From a virus: DNA of 40,482 bases. A program made the translations under genes and the position numbers. Numbering within the stretch: the stretch's first letter is position 1; every line of letters starts with the position of its first letter. Below are positions 5,987 through 13,571 of this stretch, piece by piece. Location: the IMG/VR virus record IMGVR_UViG_3300025303_000097, positions 1 through 40,482 of that record; one strand, given 5' to 3'. Under the pieces are notes generated by a model that saw only the letters and a list, made by a program, of their open reading frames with translations, was not told the DNA's origin and ran no database searches.

Positions 5987-6463
5987 ATGCCCACGCTTTC
6001 ACAAGTGACCGGCTCGCTTCACCTTCACAAATTCTATATCGACAAGCTGAAGTTTGGCTTCATCCTCGTCATGTTTGCGCTATCCAGCTGTTCCACCACG
6101 ACGGGCGACTTGGAACGGTCAGGCTCGACCAGGCAAGCCGTATTTCAGTATTCGGAGAATTATCAAGAGATTTACCGGCGCATCGTCGGTCCAGCGAAAA
6201 ATTGCCTTGAAGGACACCTCACTTTTTCGCTCAATGCATCAGTTAACATCGATGCCCAGCTTTATTCTGAGCTAGGGTTTGGCGAGATTTCGTCCTCGCT
6301 GCTCAACGTCGGCATAAGGAATTACTACTGGAAAGCTAAGGTGGAACGAAACGGAGACGGGACAAAGCTGACGGTCTATGCTGGGAACACAGTACGCAAT
6401 CAGCATCTCATCGATATTGTGAAGAATTGGGCGGATAATAACCCAAGTTGCCCCTTGTCATAA
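5987..6463 (+). CDS. Predicted lipoprotein, unknown function
   Basis: A 158-residue protein with AAGG six bases before the ATG. The N-terminus carries a lipoprotein signal: a basic segment (KFYIDKLKFG), a hydrophobic core (FILVMFAL) and a lipobox LSSC with Cys35 as the modified residue. The mature part has a Ser/Thr-rich linker and a globular domain (YQEIYRRIVGPAKNC...), probably alpha/beta, with two more Cys residues that could form a disulfide. It should sit in the outer or inner membrane facing the periplasm. Prophage lipoproteins are often lysogenic-conversion genes, for example ones that exclude other phages, but no function is shown here. It converges with the DUF4145 gene, leaving 27 bases. 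Confidence 0.75.
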   Translation: MPTLSQVTGSLHLHKFYIDKLKFGFILVMFALSSCSTTTGDLERSGSTRQAVFQYSENYQEIYRRIVGPAKNCLEGHLTFSLNASVNIDAQLYSELGFGEISSSLLNVGIRNYYWKAKVERNGDGTKLTVYAGNTVRNQHLIDIVKNWADNNPSCPLS

Positions 6464-6490
6464 GTCGAGCATCGTCCAGTTGAGGGGTAA

Positions 6491-7273
6491 TCAGTCTTCA
6501 ACAACGGGAGCCTCGCCGACCGCAGTCGCAGCGTCAACCTTTGCGATCTCGGCCCGGCCCTTCGCGATTGCCGCTTTTTTCTCTGCAGCGATTTTCTTAA
6601 CTGCCGCCAACCTTTGCTCCCGCTTGTGTCGTGCGACATACCATTCGTCGAATAGCATCTCAATCAGTTCTATCAGCGCTTGGGCTTCACCAGGATCGAC
6701 ATCAACAATGAGGTTGATGTCCTTTTCCATATGCGCACCGATGTTCCCGATGTCACGCACCGCGTCGATCGCTTCAACAGTCTCCGGTTCCACGCCGCGA
6801 GGCGCGCTTCCGTCATCAAGTCGCTTATTTAGTTCCTTGATTTCATCTATCAGACGGCTCTTGGCAATGCCGCAAAAGTCTCGGATCATACCCTGAAGAC
6901 AGCGTCGCGCCAGCGTCGCCGAAGCTTTCGGGCTGGTAGTACGTATCGCACACGCTTCCAGATAATCCTCACGAAGCGCAGCTGGGATGTATTCAGGCTG
7001 CGATTTGGAGGAGCTGCTCGGGCGAAGTTGCCAGCTTTGAAGGCCTTTTTCTATCGCCCACACACCGTTGGGGCGAGCGAAAGCCTTAACAAACCGAACT
7101 GACAAATCGACTTCGTTGCAATCAGGGTTGACGCAACGGATCGCAGTATAAGCCATACCGGTGTCGCCGTGAGTCGACTTGCCAATGTTAAATTTCATGA
7201 ACGATGACTGATAATTGCCTTCAGTGAACAGCTGGTGATGGTCGCAAAATGGGCATGTCCACTGTTCGGCCAT
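6491..7273 (-). CDS. DUF4145 domain protein with zinc-ribbon N-terminus
   Basis: A 260-residue protein with AGGAG eight bases before the ATG. Residues 6-52 hold two Cys pairs (CPFC and CVNPDC) that look like a zinc ribbon. The middle (LEACAIRTTSPKASATLARR, then IGNIGAHMEKD and a final helix LIELIEMLFDEWY) is the DUF4145 signature. The C-terminal 45 residues form a charged Lys/Ala/Glu helix, probably a coiled coil. DUF4145 domains are found in some restriction and defence proteins and in many stand-alone prophage proteins; their biochemical role is not established. It is a single-gene unit. Confidence 0.85.
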   Translation of the reverse strand: MAEQWTCPFCDHHQLFTEGNYQSSFMKFNIGKSTHGDTGMAYTAIRCVNPDCNEVDLSVRFVKAFARPNGVWAIEKGLQSWQLRPSSSSKSQPEYIPAALREDYLEACAIRTTSPKASATLARRCLQGMIRDFCGIAKSRLIDEIKELNKRLDDGSAPRGVEPETVEAIDAVRDIGNIGAHMEKDINLIVDVDPGEAQALIELIEMLFDEWYVARHKREQRLAAVKKIAAEKKAAIAKGRAEIAKVDAATAVGEAPVVED

Positions 7274-7529
7274 CTCGTAGCTCCTAAGAATCGCGCAAGG
7301 CGAACGCTCTCACAGTTTACAGCGCGCTTGTAGCCGTGTCGGAGCTAAATCGACTTATGGTAAGAGGTTTTCATTAGTTTTCAGGCGATCAACCCCACGT
7401 CCCGAACCGAGAAGGCTTCGCGAAAAGCCAACCTAATGTGGATGATTGCCCGCCTGAAAGAACGGTCTCGATCGGCGACACATTCAGGTGCGCGAAGCCC
7501 GCCAAGGAAACAGCTCCCGGCAAGACACA
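7274..7529. other. Intergenic region, no supported gene
   Basis: Between the start of the DUF4145 gene and the tiny frame at 7530. Presumably it holds the DUF4145 promoter, but no clear boxes or repeats are visible. Confidence 0.4.
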
Positions 7530-7634
7530 ATGACGAAGCTTGATACCGCCACCATCCTCCAAGACGCCGCTGATCGGATCGCCGATATCTCTCGCGCAGA
7601 TTTGCAGATCATGTTGCGGCGCGCGGCGCTCTGA
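7530..7634 (+). CDS. Tiny conserved-looking protein (34 aa)
   Basis: A 34-residue frame, starting MTKLDTATILQDAADRIADI and ending IMLRRAAL. It is strongly helical and has good codon use for this genome. No clear ribosome-binding site is seen. Short helices of this style occur at the ends of small rhizobial proteins, so it may be an intact microprotein or the last piece of a decayed gene. Confidence 0.35.
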   Translation: MTKLDTATILQDAADRIADISRADLQIMLRRAAL

Positions 7635-7699
7635 TCGCGAATTCATTTCCTTACGGTGAGCATTGTCCAGTCTGAACGAACCGCATAGGTTTGCTGCGG

Positions 7700-8251
7700 A
7701 TGCTGCATTTATCGGGGGATCCCTTGTCCTGTTCCGCCTACTTTATTCTCTATGGAATTACCGCCTTATGGCTTTTCTACAAAATGGCGGTTCCACTCGG
7801 AAACATCGGACGTCAGAGGCAGATAACCTATCACGAAGACCTGCAGCAGATGCACTGGGAGCGATGTACTCTAGCGGCCCTGCCCTATCTCGGTTCTCTT
7901 CTATTGTTACTGCTCGCACCCGTCTATTTTCTCTTCGAGGGATCGGTCCTTGCGGGCGTGCTGGACAAGGTGATCGACGTTCCCCTACTTACAACGACGG
8001 TCATCTTGACCGCGAGGGCGATCTTCGCGCTATTAACCATGATATCCCTGGCGGCGATCCTCGGCGGCCTCTACTATCGGCTTTTCGCGAAGGCCGATCA
8101 CGAACGCCGGTTTCAGCGGTTCCGGGACGAGGCAATCCTGATGAACGCAGCCTACCCGCCCGCCCACAACGTCCGGCAACTCTGGCTGTTACGTCCCCTG
8201 CCTGGCACCCTAACGACCCGGCAGAAGCCGCAACGCCTCGGTTATCTTTGA
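7700..8251 (+). CDS. Three-TM membrane protein, unknown
   Basis: A 183-residue protein. Three hydrophobic spans are visible: about residues 15-34 (ILYGITALWLFYKMAV), 65-85 (LGSLLLLLLAPVYFLF) and 110-133 (RAIFALLTMISLAAILGGLYY), followed by a basic cytoplasmic tail (ADHERRFQRFRDE). A different reading frame over the same bases is also open to 8316 but has no such pattern. The start is uncertain: ATG 7700 is used, and TTG 7691 or 7724 are possible. The last 20 residues are low in structure, so the C-terminus may be frayed, and the LigD remnant lies close behind. No family recognised. Confidence 0.55.
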   Translation: MLHLSGDPLSCSAYFILYGITALWLFYKMAVPLGNIGRQRQITYHEDLQQMHWERCTLAALPYLGSLLLLLLAPVYFLFEGSVLAGVLDKVIDVPLLTTTVILTARAIFALLTMISLAAILGGLYYRLFAKADHERRFQRFRDEAILMNAAYPPAHNVRQLWLLRPLPGTLTTRQKPQRLGYL

Positions 8252-8762
8252 CTCGACGCATCGTAGGCGCCGCCGTGTGCGAGCCCGACAACCTCTTGGA
8301 ACCTAGTAAGTCGTGAACCCCGTATAACTTGACTGAGCAGGCGCTTGGGAAGTTCGACTTTCGGCTTGGCGGCATTACTGTGCGTTCCGCGGTGACCGTT
8401 GTGTCTCACGATTTCGCGGATAGCTCGTAGACTGCCCCGCTATCTTGATCTTCCCGCATCCCCTTATATGACGCGTGCCGCAGCGTGCCATCATGCGTCC
8501 AGGCCCGATACTCGATCTCTGCAACAAGCTTCGGGTCGATGAAGACCGCATTTCGCTTCCGTTCGGTGTCGACATCGGACTTGTCGATGATCAGCTTATC
8601 CGTCTATGTCCGAATGTCGCCAGCCGAACGCTCGTTGAAGCCGGTTCCTACTTCCCCGACATAACCGAGTTCGTTTCCTTCTATAGTTGCGAGTCTGGCT
8701 TCGTGATCTTGACGCTCGAACATCAGACTGTATTATTCCACTTAAAGCTGGGGAGCCTTACA
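8252..8762. other. Decayed region containing a LigD remnant
   Basis: About 510 bases without an intact gene. Its centre (8406-8603, minus) encodes the C-terminus of a LigD-type ligase. A plus-strand frame running through it into the next gene is an artefact of the missing stop codon. Confidence 0.5.
8406..8603 (-). pseudogene. ligD: Fragment: C-terminus of ATP-dependent DNA ligase LigD
   Basis: Translated on the minus strand, this stretch gives about 65 residues including FIDPKLVAEIEYRAW, then DGTLRHASYKGMRED and a stop at 8408-8406. This is the characteristic end of the OB-fold domain of LigD-type NHEJ ligases (PxLVAEVEYxxWTxDGxLRHxSxKGLRED in relatives). Upstream a TAG at 8606-8604 closes the frame, and no nucleotidyltransferase motif or start is nearby, so only the tail of the gene survives. 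LigD is a chromosomal or plasmid gene in rhizobia, not a usual phage gene; the fragment suggests past recombination with host DNA. Confidence 0.7.
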
Positions 8763-9695
8763 ATGAAATTCATAATTGCACTGTCTTTTGTTGCGTCCTT
8801 TTCTGTGTTTCCTGAAGTAGGTGTAGCTCAGCAATGCCAGTACGGCTGCGCCGATCAGCCGATGCCCATGAACTGCCCGCTTACGATTGACGCTGGGTAT
8901 GTCAGCGCCCGCACCTACCGAGTAAGTGGTTGCGAGTCATCGATCACCAGGGAATATGGCGAGGCCGGAACGACGTTCTGCGATGCGACCCCTCCTTCCG
9001 GCACAGTTCTCATCGACTTTGAGGCAAAAGAAATCTCAAATAACAACGGGAGTTGGAATGTCACCCGTCTCACGAAGGGCGCCAACATCGATCTCGTCAA
9101 GAAAATTACAGAGGAATACGACTCCAAAATCAAAGCGGCACAAGATTCCGGAGACTCCAAGGGAGCAGCAGAACTGGAGCGGATGAAGAAGTCGCACCTC
9201 GAGATTGTAGCGAAGTACTCAACTAACATTGACGTTGTACATCTCGAGACTTACGCAAGCGGGCATGGTTGGGATCTGGACCGTAAGCGTGGCTGGATGC
9301 ATGTTGCAGTGAAGTTAGATGTCGCCTGTGTTATGCCCGTTAATCTGGGAGAGCAAATTACACGCGCGGTCAAAGATAGAGCGACTGCCGTCTTGGTGAA
9401 CAACTACGACCAAGCTCGGCATTGGATCACAACGGCCGTAGTTGCTGACTCTCAAATACCGTGCACGGACGCAAATGATGCTGTTTCGTCAATAATCGAT
9501 CCGAATGAAAGGGGGCGCCGCTTTGAGGTAAAAGATGGGGCTAAGGCCTACAAGCTTTGTGTTCTCCTTAGTGACCGACAGCTTAAGCGTCCGGATGAGC
9601 CTACATTGCCAGATTTTAGCAAAGCGTGCGAATTTAAAGCCGGCGATCTCTTTGAAATTAGTGCGAAAACAACCTACCCCTGCTTTGTGAATTGA
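8763..9695 (+). CDS. Secreted Cys-rich protein, unknown
   Basis: A 310-residue protein. ATG 8763 is chosen because it is preceded by GGGGAG and begins a classical signal peptide: MK, hydrophobic core FIIALSFVASFSVF, then PEVGVA with likely cleavage after Ala22. The mature protein has several Cys residues in its first 60 positions (QQCQYGC, MNC, GCESS, FCD) and more near the end, typical of a disulfide-stabilised periplasmic or secreted protein. The middle is a charged helix (ITEEYDSKIKAAQDSGDSKG). Base composition is visibly lower in GC than the phage modules, a sign of separate acquisition. It is followed after nine bases by a second gene, so the two form an operon. No family recognised; a lysogenic-conversion role is inference. 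Confidence 0.75.
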   Translation: MKFIIALSFVASFSVFPEVGVAQQCQYGCADQPMPMNCPLTIDAGYVSARTYRVSGCESSITREYGEAGTTFCDATPPSGTVLIDFEAKEISNNNGSWNVTRLTKGANIDLVKKITEEYDSKIKAAQDSGDSKGAAELERMKKSHLEIVAKYSTNIDVVHLETYASGHGWDLDRKRGWMHVAVKLDVACVMPVNLGEQITRAVKDRATAVLVNNYDQARHWITTAVVADSQIPCTDANDAVSSIIDPNERGRRFEVKDGAKAYKLCVLLSDRQLKRPDEPTLPDFSKACEFKAGDLFEISAKTTYPCFVN

Positions 9696-9704
9696 GGTTT
9701 CATT

Positions 9705-10025
9705 GTGGCTACAGTTTATGAAGTTGAATGCGCATCTGCTGGAGTTAAAGCGAAAATTCGCATCGATGACGTGATTTTTCCACCTACTTCCGATTCGTGG
9801 AGTGGCGTCGGCGGCGCACGCGTTTGGGGAAACCCAAACTCAGGTAACGTGCAATGGTACGATGATTTTCTTTTCTTGAATGCTGGCGGAGCAACCGCTG
9901 GCCATCAACTCTTTGGCTTTGGCAAAGCCACAAAAGCTGGCGATCAAGGAGATGGTTTGAAGTATGCTACGGGCGGGAGCTTCCCCGATGGCGACTTCAG
10001 ATGGCATTGCCTCTCGGTCTCGTGA
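9705..10025 (+). CDS. Small protein paired with secreted protein, unknown
   Basis: A 106-residue protein with a GTG start nine bases after the previous stop; GAGG lies eight bases upstream. It has no signal peptide. The sequence is beta-rich and aromatic (WSGVGGARVWGNPNSG, WYDDFLFLNAGG), with a Gly/Asp-rich C-terminus. Close coupling to the secreted protein suggests a shared job, for instance effector and partner. It shares the low GC of its neighbour. No function is recognised. Confidence 0.65.
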   Translation: MATVYEVECASAGVKAKIRIDDVIFPPTSDSWSGVGGARVWGNPNSGNVQWYDDFLFLNAGGATAGHQLFGFGKATKAGDQGDGLKYATGGSFPDGDFRWHCLSVS

Positions 10026-10049
10026 TTTCCTACGTCGGTGGCCGCATAC

Positions 10050-10082
10050 AAAAAAACGCCCTCCCCGGCTAAGGAGAGGGCG
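10050..10082 (-). terminator. Strong intrinsic terminator ending the structural operon
   Basis: On the minus strand the stem CGCCCTC/GAGGGCG (10082-10076 with 10063-10057) is followed by seven T (complement of 10050-10056). It lies nine bases after the stop of the last structural gene and separates it from the convergent plus-strand operon. Confidence 0.85.
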
Positions 10083-10091
10083 CTTGGGAGA

Positions 10092-12641
10092 TCATGCCAC
10101 CTGCGGCAAGTATGGATGGTTGACGTAGCTCGCCAGGATCTTCGCCCGGAGTGTCGGATAATCGACATCCTGAACGTTGATGTTTCCGTCGATCGCCATC
10201 GAGGCCATGTAGCCGGCCGCCGTGCCCTTCAGGGCGCCGGTCAACTCCAGGCGCGCCATGTACCAGCAAAGGATGGTGCACGAAGACGCCCACGGCACGA
10301 TGACATTGGTCTTCACCGCGGCATCTGGCACAATTTCCTCAAGAGGAATGGGCGCCATTTTATCGACGCCCGCCACGAGCGAGCCCGGGACGCTGCCCTG
10401 CGTGTAAAGCAGTCCGCCAGACGCGACCTTCCATGGCGGGTGCTTGTCGCAGTCGTAGGAGGTGACAGCCACCGTCTTGTCAGACCGGAGGGCCGAACCA
10501 TCCGTCTTGCAGTAGTCCTGCGCCGTGGAAACATACCCGGTGTTCTTGAGCCGCCAGATCGGGTCACGCTGATACGGGCGGTTAGGCCAGAAGAGCAAGC
10601 CGCCAGGGCCCGGGTCGAGGAAGTTGTGCGCATCGAGGCCGAACGCCTGGAACTGCGTTACCAACGTGGATGGGATACGGCTGTCGCCTGAATTCGCATG
10701 CCACCAGAACCAGCCGAGCTGATAATCCCGAAGGTCGTCGATGACCGCCTGACGCCCAGCCTGGTTTGCGGCGGTCGCGTACCGGTAACCGCTGCCGGGT
10801 AGGTCGGTGGAGAGACCGCCCGACCCGTTGTTGACATCCATCTTGTCGGTCGTGCCACCGACTGCGAACTGCAGAATGGTCTGTGTGTTCGCCGGGTTGC
10901 CGATCGTGACACTCGGGTTGAGGACATATGCGCGCGCCGCCGTCTCGTAGCGGAGGGAATTGTAATTGCGGTGAGGGTCGATCGTGGTGACTGGCACTTT
11001 GCGTGCCGGATCGTTCGTCATCGCCAGACGGTAGTTCATGCTCTGGATTGACGGATCGGGGCCATTCAAAGTGAGACCAGGAAGTGGCATTTCGCCTTGA
11101 ATATCCGGGAGCAGGCCGGATGCAGGATTGCCAGCCACTACGTAGGGATCGATATCCGAGTTGTAAGGCTTGCTGAGCGCACTCGATCCCTTGTAGCCGT
11201 TGTTCGCTTCTGACCCTGCGCCGGCCGCTTCGCCGCCAGTGATCGTCGGAATTCCGGGAGACATGTGGATATATTCGCCATCGTAGTCGCCCGCGATGAA
11301 CTGCTTGGCCGTGAATGTCCTGCCGTCGTTGGTGATGACCGCGGTGTCCCTGGTCCCGACCGCCGTGATGGACGCAATGCCGGTCGAGAAATAAACCGGG
11401 ATATCCAGCCCCAGAAGAAGCGTTCCGTTCGTCCGCGTCGGGTCGAGGCATCGCCGCACGCCGGAAACGAATTGCCAGCATTCAACTGAGTTGCCCGTTT
11501 GCGTGTTCGTGTCGACCCGATTGATGATCGTGCTGTTCACCCACGAGGTAAGGTCGCGGTAGAACCCTTTGCAGGCAGTGAACGCATAGCTGTCGATATA
11601 GGCCAGCCCGTTCGTCGGCATGCCGCCGATATCCCAATCGGTTTTCGCGAGCGCATCGAGGAGGATGCCGACCGTCTTGCCCTCCTCCTTAAGCCCCCTC
11701 GCAGTCGCGATCGACGCGGGACCGGCGCCGTAAACGAGGGCATCAAAGTCTACCGTCGTCGGCGCTTTCCCGGCCTCGTAGTAATCGACCATGCCGAAGC
11801 GGATCTTCAGATAGTAATCCAGAAGCGCCGCGCTGATCTCCATGCACTGCGCATCGTTCAGTCTGACGTCGAAGATGGCGAACAGGCCGCAATCGTGCGC
11901 CGATACCGCCCCGCCGTTGATGCCACCAAGGTGAATGGTCGGATTGGTGGCTGGCGCGACGTAAGTTACGCTCGGCACCTCCCGGGTAATCCCGAGCGTG
12001 TCGAGGCTGTTCGGCCGGATGCTGTACATGCCTTGGCCGGGCGTTATGTTCGTCGCCACCGACGCGTAGTTCGTGGCCTGCAGACGCGCGTTGAACTTAT
12101 TGGATGCGTCCCTCGTATTCGCCCCGATGCCATCGCCACCGGCCGTCTGCGCTCCAAAGTCGCCACCCGCCGCGCCGGTCGCGGTGCGGGAATAATAGAA
12201 GATTGTAAACTGGCCCTGCGCGAAGGACTGAAGGCCGATCCCGGTGTTGTATTTCGTGGTCGAGCTCCACCCGCTCCACCGGTCGTTTGCCGTATAGGTT
12301 GGCGTGCCAGCGCCAGTTAGCGTCAGATCGTTCGTGCCTGGGTGGAATTTGTTGACGCGGCTGTTGATCTCGGTCGGGGTATCGGGAGAGTAGAGAGCCT
12401 TGGCGTTCGTCATGCTCACGCCGGCACCCTTGATGCGCGTGATCAGACGATCGAACGTTAGCTTCTGTCGCCGCGACATCGGGATGCCGGCCGCGGTCTT
12501 TGATGCGTTGAGGGTGTCGGTTTCAGCCTGAAATACGATGTCGGGCAGCGAGACGCTGGCGCCTCCAGGGAGGCGCCCAGCAACGCTATACCTACCGAAC
12601 GGCGAGAACGGTGAACTTAGAAACGTACCGCCCTCAAGCAC
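10092..12641 (-). CDS. Phage structural domain fused to FAD-dependent oxidoreductase
   Basis: An 849-residue protein, last gene of the late operon. GTG 12641 overlaps the stop of the preceding gene; the open frame beyond it is only that gene read in another frame. Residues about 50-285 resemble the concanavalin-like tail proteins of rhizobial phages (KLTFDRLITRIKGAGV; FAIFDVRLNDAQCMEISAALL). Residues about 297-849 match PF12831-type FAD-dependent oxidoreductases: Rossmann motif VYGAGPAS (303-310), GGMPTNG (339-345), AKQFIAGDYDGEYIHMSPGI (the AKxFIDATYEGDLM element), YRLAMTNDPARKVP, a ...DYQLGWFWW... helix, and a C-terminal GTAAGYMA...VQDVDYPTLRAKIL. The third Gly of the dinucleotide motif is Ser. 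There is no signal peptide, so it would reach the outside as part of the virion. An FAD enzyme in a tail operon is unusual. Confidence 0.85.
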   Translation of the reverse strand: MLEGGTFLSSPFSPFGRYSVAGRLPGGASVSLPDIVFQAETDTLNASKTAAGIPMSRRQKLTFDRLITRIKGAGVSMTNAKALYSPDTPTEINSRVNKFHPGTNDLTLTGAGTPTYTANDRWSGWSSTTKYNTGIGLQSFAQGQFTIFYYSRTATGAAGGDFGAQTAGGDGIGANTRDASNKFNARLQATNYASVATNITPGQGMYSIRPNSLDTLGITREVPSVTYVAPATNPTIHLGGINGGAVSAHDCGLFAIFDVRLNDAQCMEISAALLDYYLKIRFGMVDYYEAGKAPTTVDFDALVYGAGPASIATARGLKEEGKTVGILLDALAKTDWDIGGMPTNGLAYIDSYAFTACKGFYRDLTSWVNSTIINRVDTNTQTGNSVECWQFVSGVRRCLDPTRTNGTLLLGLDIPVYFSTGIASITAVGTRDTAVITNDGRTFTAKQFIAGDYDGEYIHMSPGIPTITGGEAAGAGSEANNGYKGSSALSKPYNSDIDPYVVAGNPASGLLPDIQGEMPLPGLTLNGPDPSIQSMNYRLAMTNDPARKVPVTTIDPHRNYNSLRYETAARAYVLNPSVTIGNPANTQTILQFAVGGTTDKMDVNNGSGGLSTDLPGSGYRYATAANQAGRQAVIDDLRDYQLGWFWWHANSGDSRIPSTLVTQFQAFGLDAHNFLDPGPGGLLFWPNRPYQRDPIWRLKNTGYVSTAQDYCKTDGSALRSDKTVAVTSYDCDKHPPWKVASGGLLYTQGSVPGSLVAGVDKMAPIPLEEIVPDAAVKTNVIVPWASSCTILCWYMARLELTGALKGTAAGYMASMAIDGNINVQDVDYPTLRAKILASYVNHPYLPQVA

Positions 12642-12897
12642 TGAAAACACCGCACGTTTCGCCAGCCACACGAGTAAAGCGGTATGTCCCGGGAGCGGTA
12701 ATCGCAATCGCAGGACGGAAAGGCGTGAGTTCGCCAATGTCGGTGTAGCCGCCGGCGTCGTCTTTGAGAGTGATGCGCACCCGAGCTTGAGAGGTCGTAG
12801 TGCCCTTGATGCCGACCAGCACGGTAGAGCCAGAGGCAACGACAAGGTCAGAGGAATTGGCCGCGGTGGAGCCCACCGCGAGAAGTTCTGCAGCCAT
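12634..12897 (-). CDS. Small beta-rich virion-associated protein
   Basis: An 87-residue protein with AGGAAA seven bases before the ATG. It reads as one beta-sandwich-like domain (DLVVASGSTVLVGIKG, ARVRITLKDDAGGYTDIGEL, PGTYRFTRVAGETCGVF). Similar short proteins lie beside fibre genes in rhizobial phages and may be decoration or adhesion modules. Its stop codon overlaps the start of the oxidoreductase-fusion gene, so the two should be made together and may assemble together. Confidence 0.75.
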   Translation of the reverse strand: MAAELLAVGSTAANSSDLVVASGSTVLVGIKGTTTSQARVRITLKDDAGGYTDIGELTPFRPAIAITAPGTYRFTRVAGETCGVFSA

Positions 12898-12960
12898 GAT
12901 AGTTTCCTGAAATTTTGGTGTGTCCGCGAAAGCGGAGAGGTCAGCGCGTGGTGCGGCTTG

Positions 12961-13269
12961 TCAGCCTCGTGTGGTGGTGCGCTTGACTTGGTTTTCGACG
13001 ATGCGATCAACGCGCAACGTCATATTGTCGACAGCGGCTTTCACGCCGCTGATAGCTTCCATGATCTGTTCGGTGGTCTCGCGCAGTCCGGCCTTAGAAA
13101 CATACGCTTCCGCGACATGGAGCCGATGTTGAGCCAATTCGTTTGCGACCTTTTCGGTTTCCAGGCGCTGAGCGGTGAGCTTGCCGTCGATTTTCCACCA
13201 GATGCCCCATCCGGCGCCGGCGACCGTGAGAAAGAACAGCACGGCTTTCATGATCTCTTCCGGCGTCAT
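12961..13269 (-). CDS. Single-TM coiled-coil protein of lysis cluster
   Basis: A 102-residue protein beginning MTPEEIMKAV, its ATG overlapping the o-spanin stop (ATGA). One transmembrane helix spans residues 8-25 (AVLFFLTVAGAGWGIWWKI) and is followed by a long heptad-like helix (LETEKVANELAQHRLHVAEA). The N-in/C-out topology resembles an i-spanin, but a better Rz candidate exists upstream. It may be an accessory lysis protein or an antiholin-like membrane protein; I recognise no family. Confidence 0.7.
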   Translation of the reverse strand: MTPEEIMKAVLFFLTVAGAGWGIWWKIDGKLTAQRLETEKVANELAQHRLHVAEAYVSKAGLRETTEQIMEAISGVKAAVDNMTLRVDRIVENQVKRTTTRG

Positions 13270-13571
13270 TGCTTGCCGCCCTCGAGAGCCGTGTCGCGGT
13301 CTGCGTAGAAGTCCCGCAGTGCGAGGTGGCGCCGGATGCAAGTCAGCAGCCGCTCGCGATCGGTAATCCAGAGCTTCTCAAGCTGCGCCTGCGTCAGCGG
13401 CTTGTCGCCGAGGTCGACCGGGCCAAGGCACTTGGCGGTCAGCGCGCTATCCGGCCGCGACAGCTTCGGCGGTGGTGGCGGAACAACAAGTCTATCGGAT
13501 CTTGTTAATGCGCTGCACGCTGGGAGCGCCAAGCACAACGCGGCCAGCATCAGGATCTTGGCTAGCTTCAC
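13266..13571 (-). CDS. Rz1: o-spanin (Rz1-like lipoprotein)
   Basis: A 101-residue outer-membrane lipoprotein: signal MKLAKILMLAALCLALPAC with lipobox LPAC (Cys19), followed by a proline stretch (VVPPPPPKLSRP) typical of Rz1. It begins inside the 3' end of the i-spanin gene in another frame (overlap 80 bases), the classical embedded/overlapped spanin layout. GTG 13571 is chosen because GAGGAA lies eight bases upstream; TTG 13586 would add five residues. With the i-spanin it spans the periplasm and disrupts the outer membrane in the final lysis step. Confidence 0.85.
   Translation of the reverse strand: MKLAKILMLAALCLALPACSALTRSDRLVVPPPPPKLSRPDSALTAKCLGPVDLGDKPLTQAQLEKLWITDRERLLTCIRRHLALRDFYADRDTALEGGKQ

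Noticed and set aside
7663-8316. 217-codon frame overlapping the membrane protein
   Set aside because: Arg/Pro/Ser-rich composition of an out-of-frame reading; the other frame has three clear membrane helices.
8475-8762. 96-codon extension of the secreted protein
   Set aside because: It runs antisense through the LigD remnant; a signal peptide with ribosome-binding site begins at 8763.
12642-13010. 123-codon N-terminal extension of the oxidoreductase-fusion gene
   Set aside because: It is the alternate frame of the 87-residue gene at 12634-12897 and of spacer; it has no protein character, and GTG 12641 fits the coupled start.
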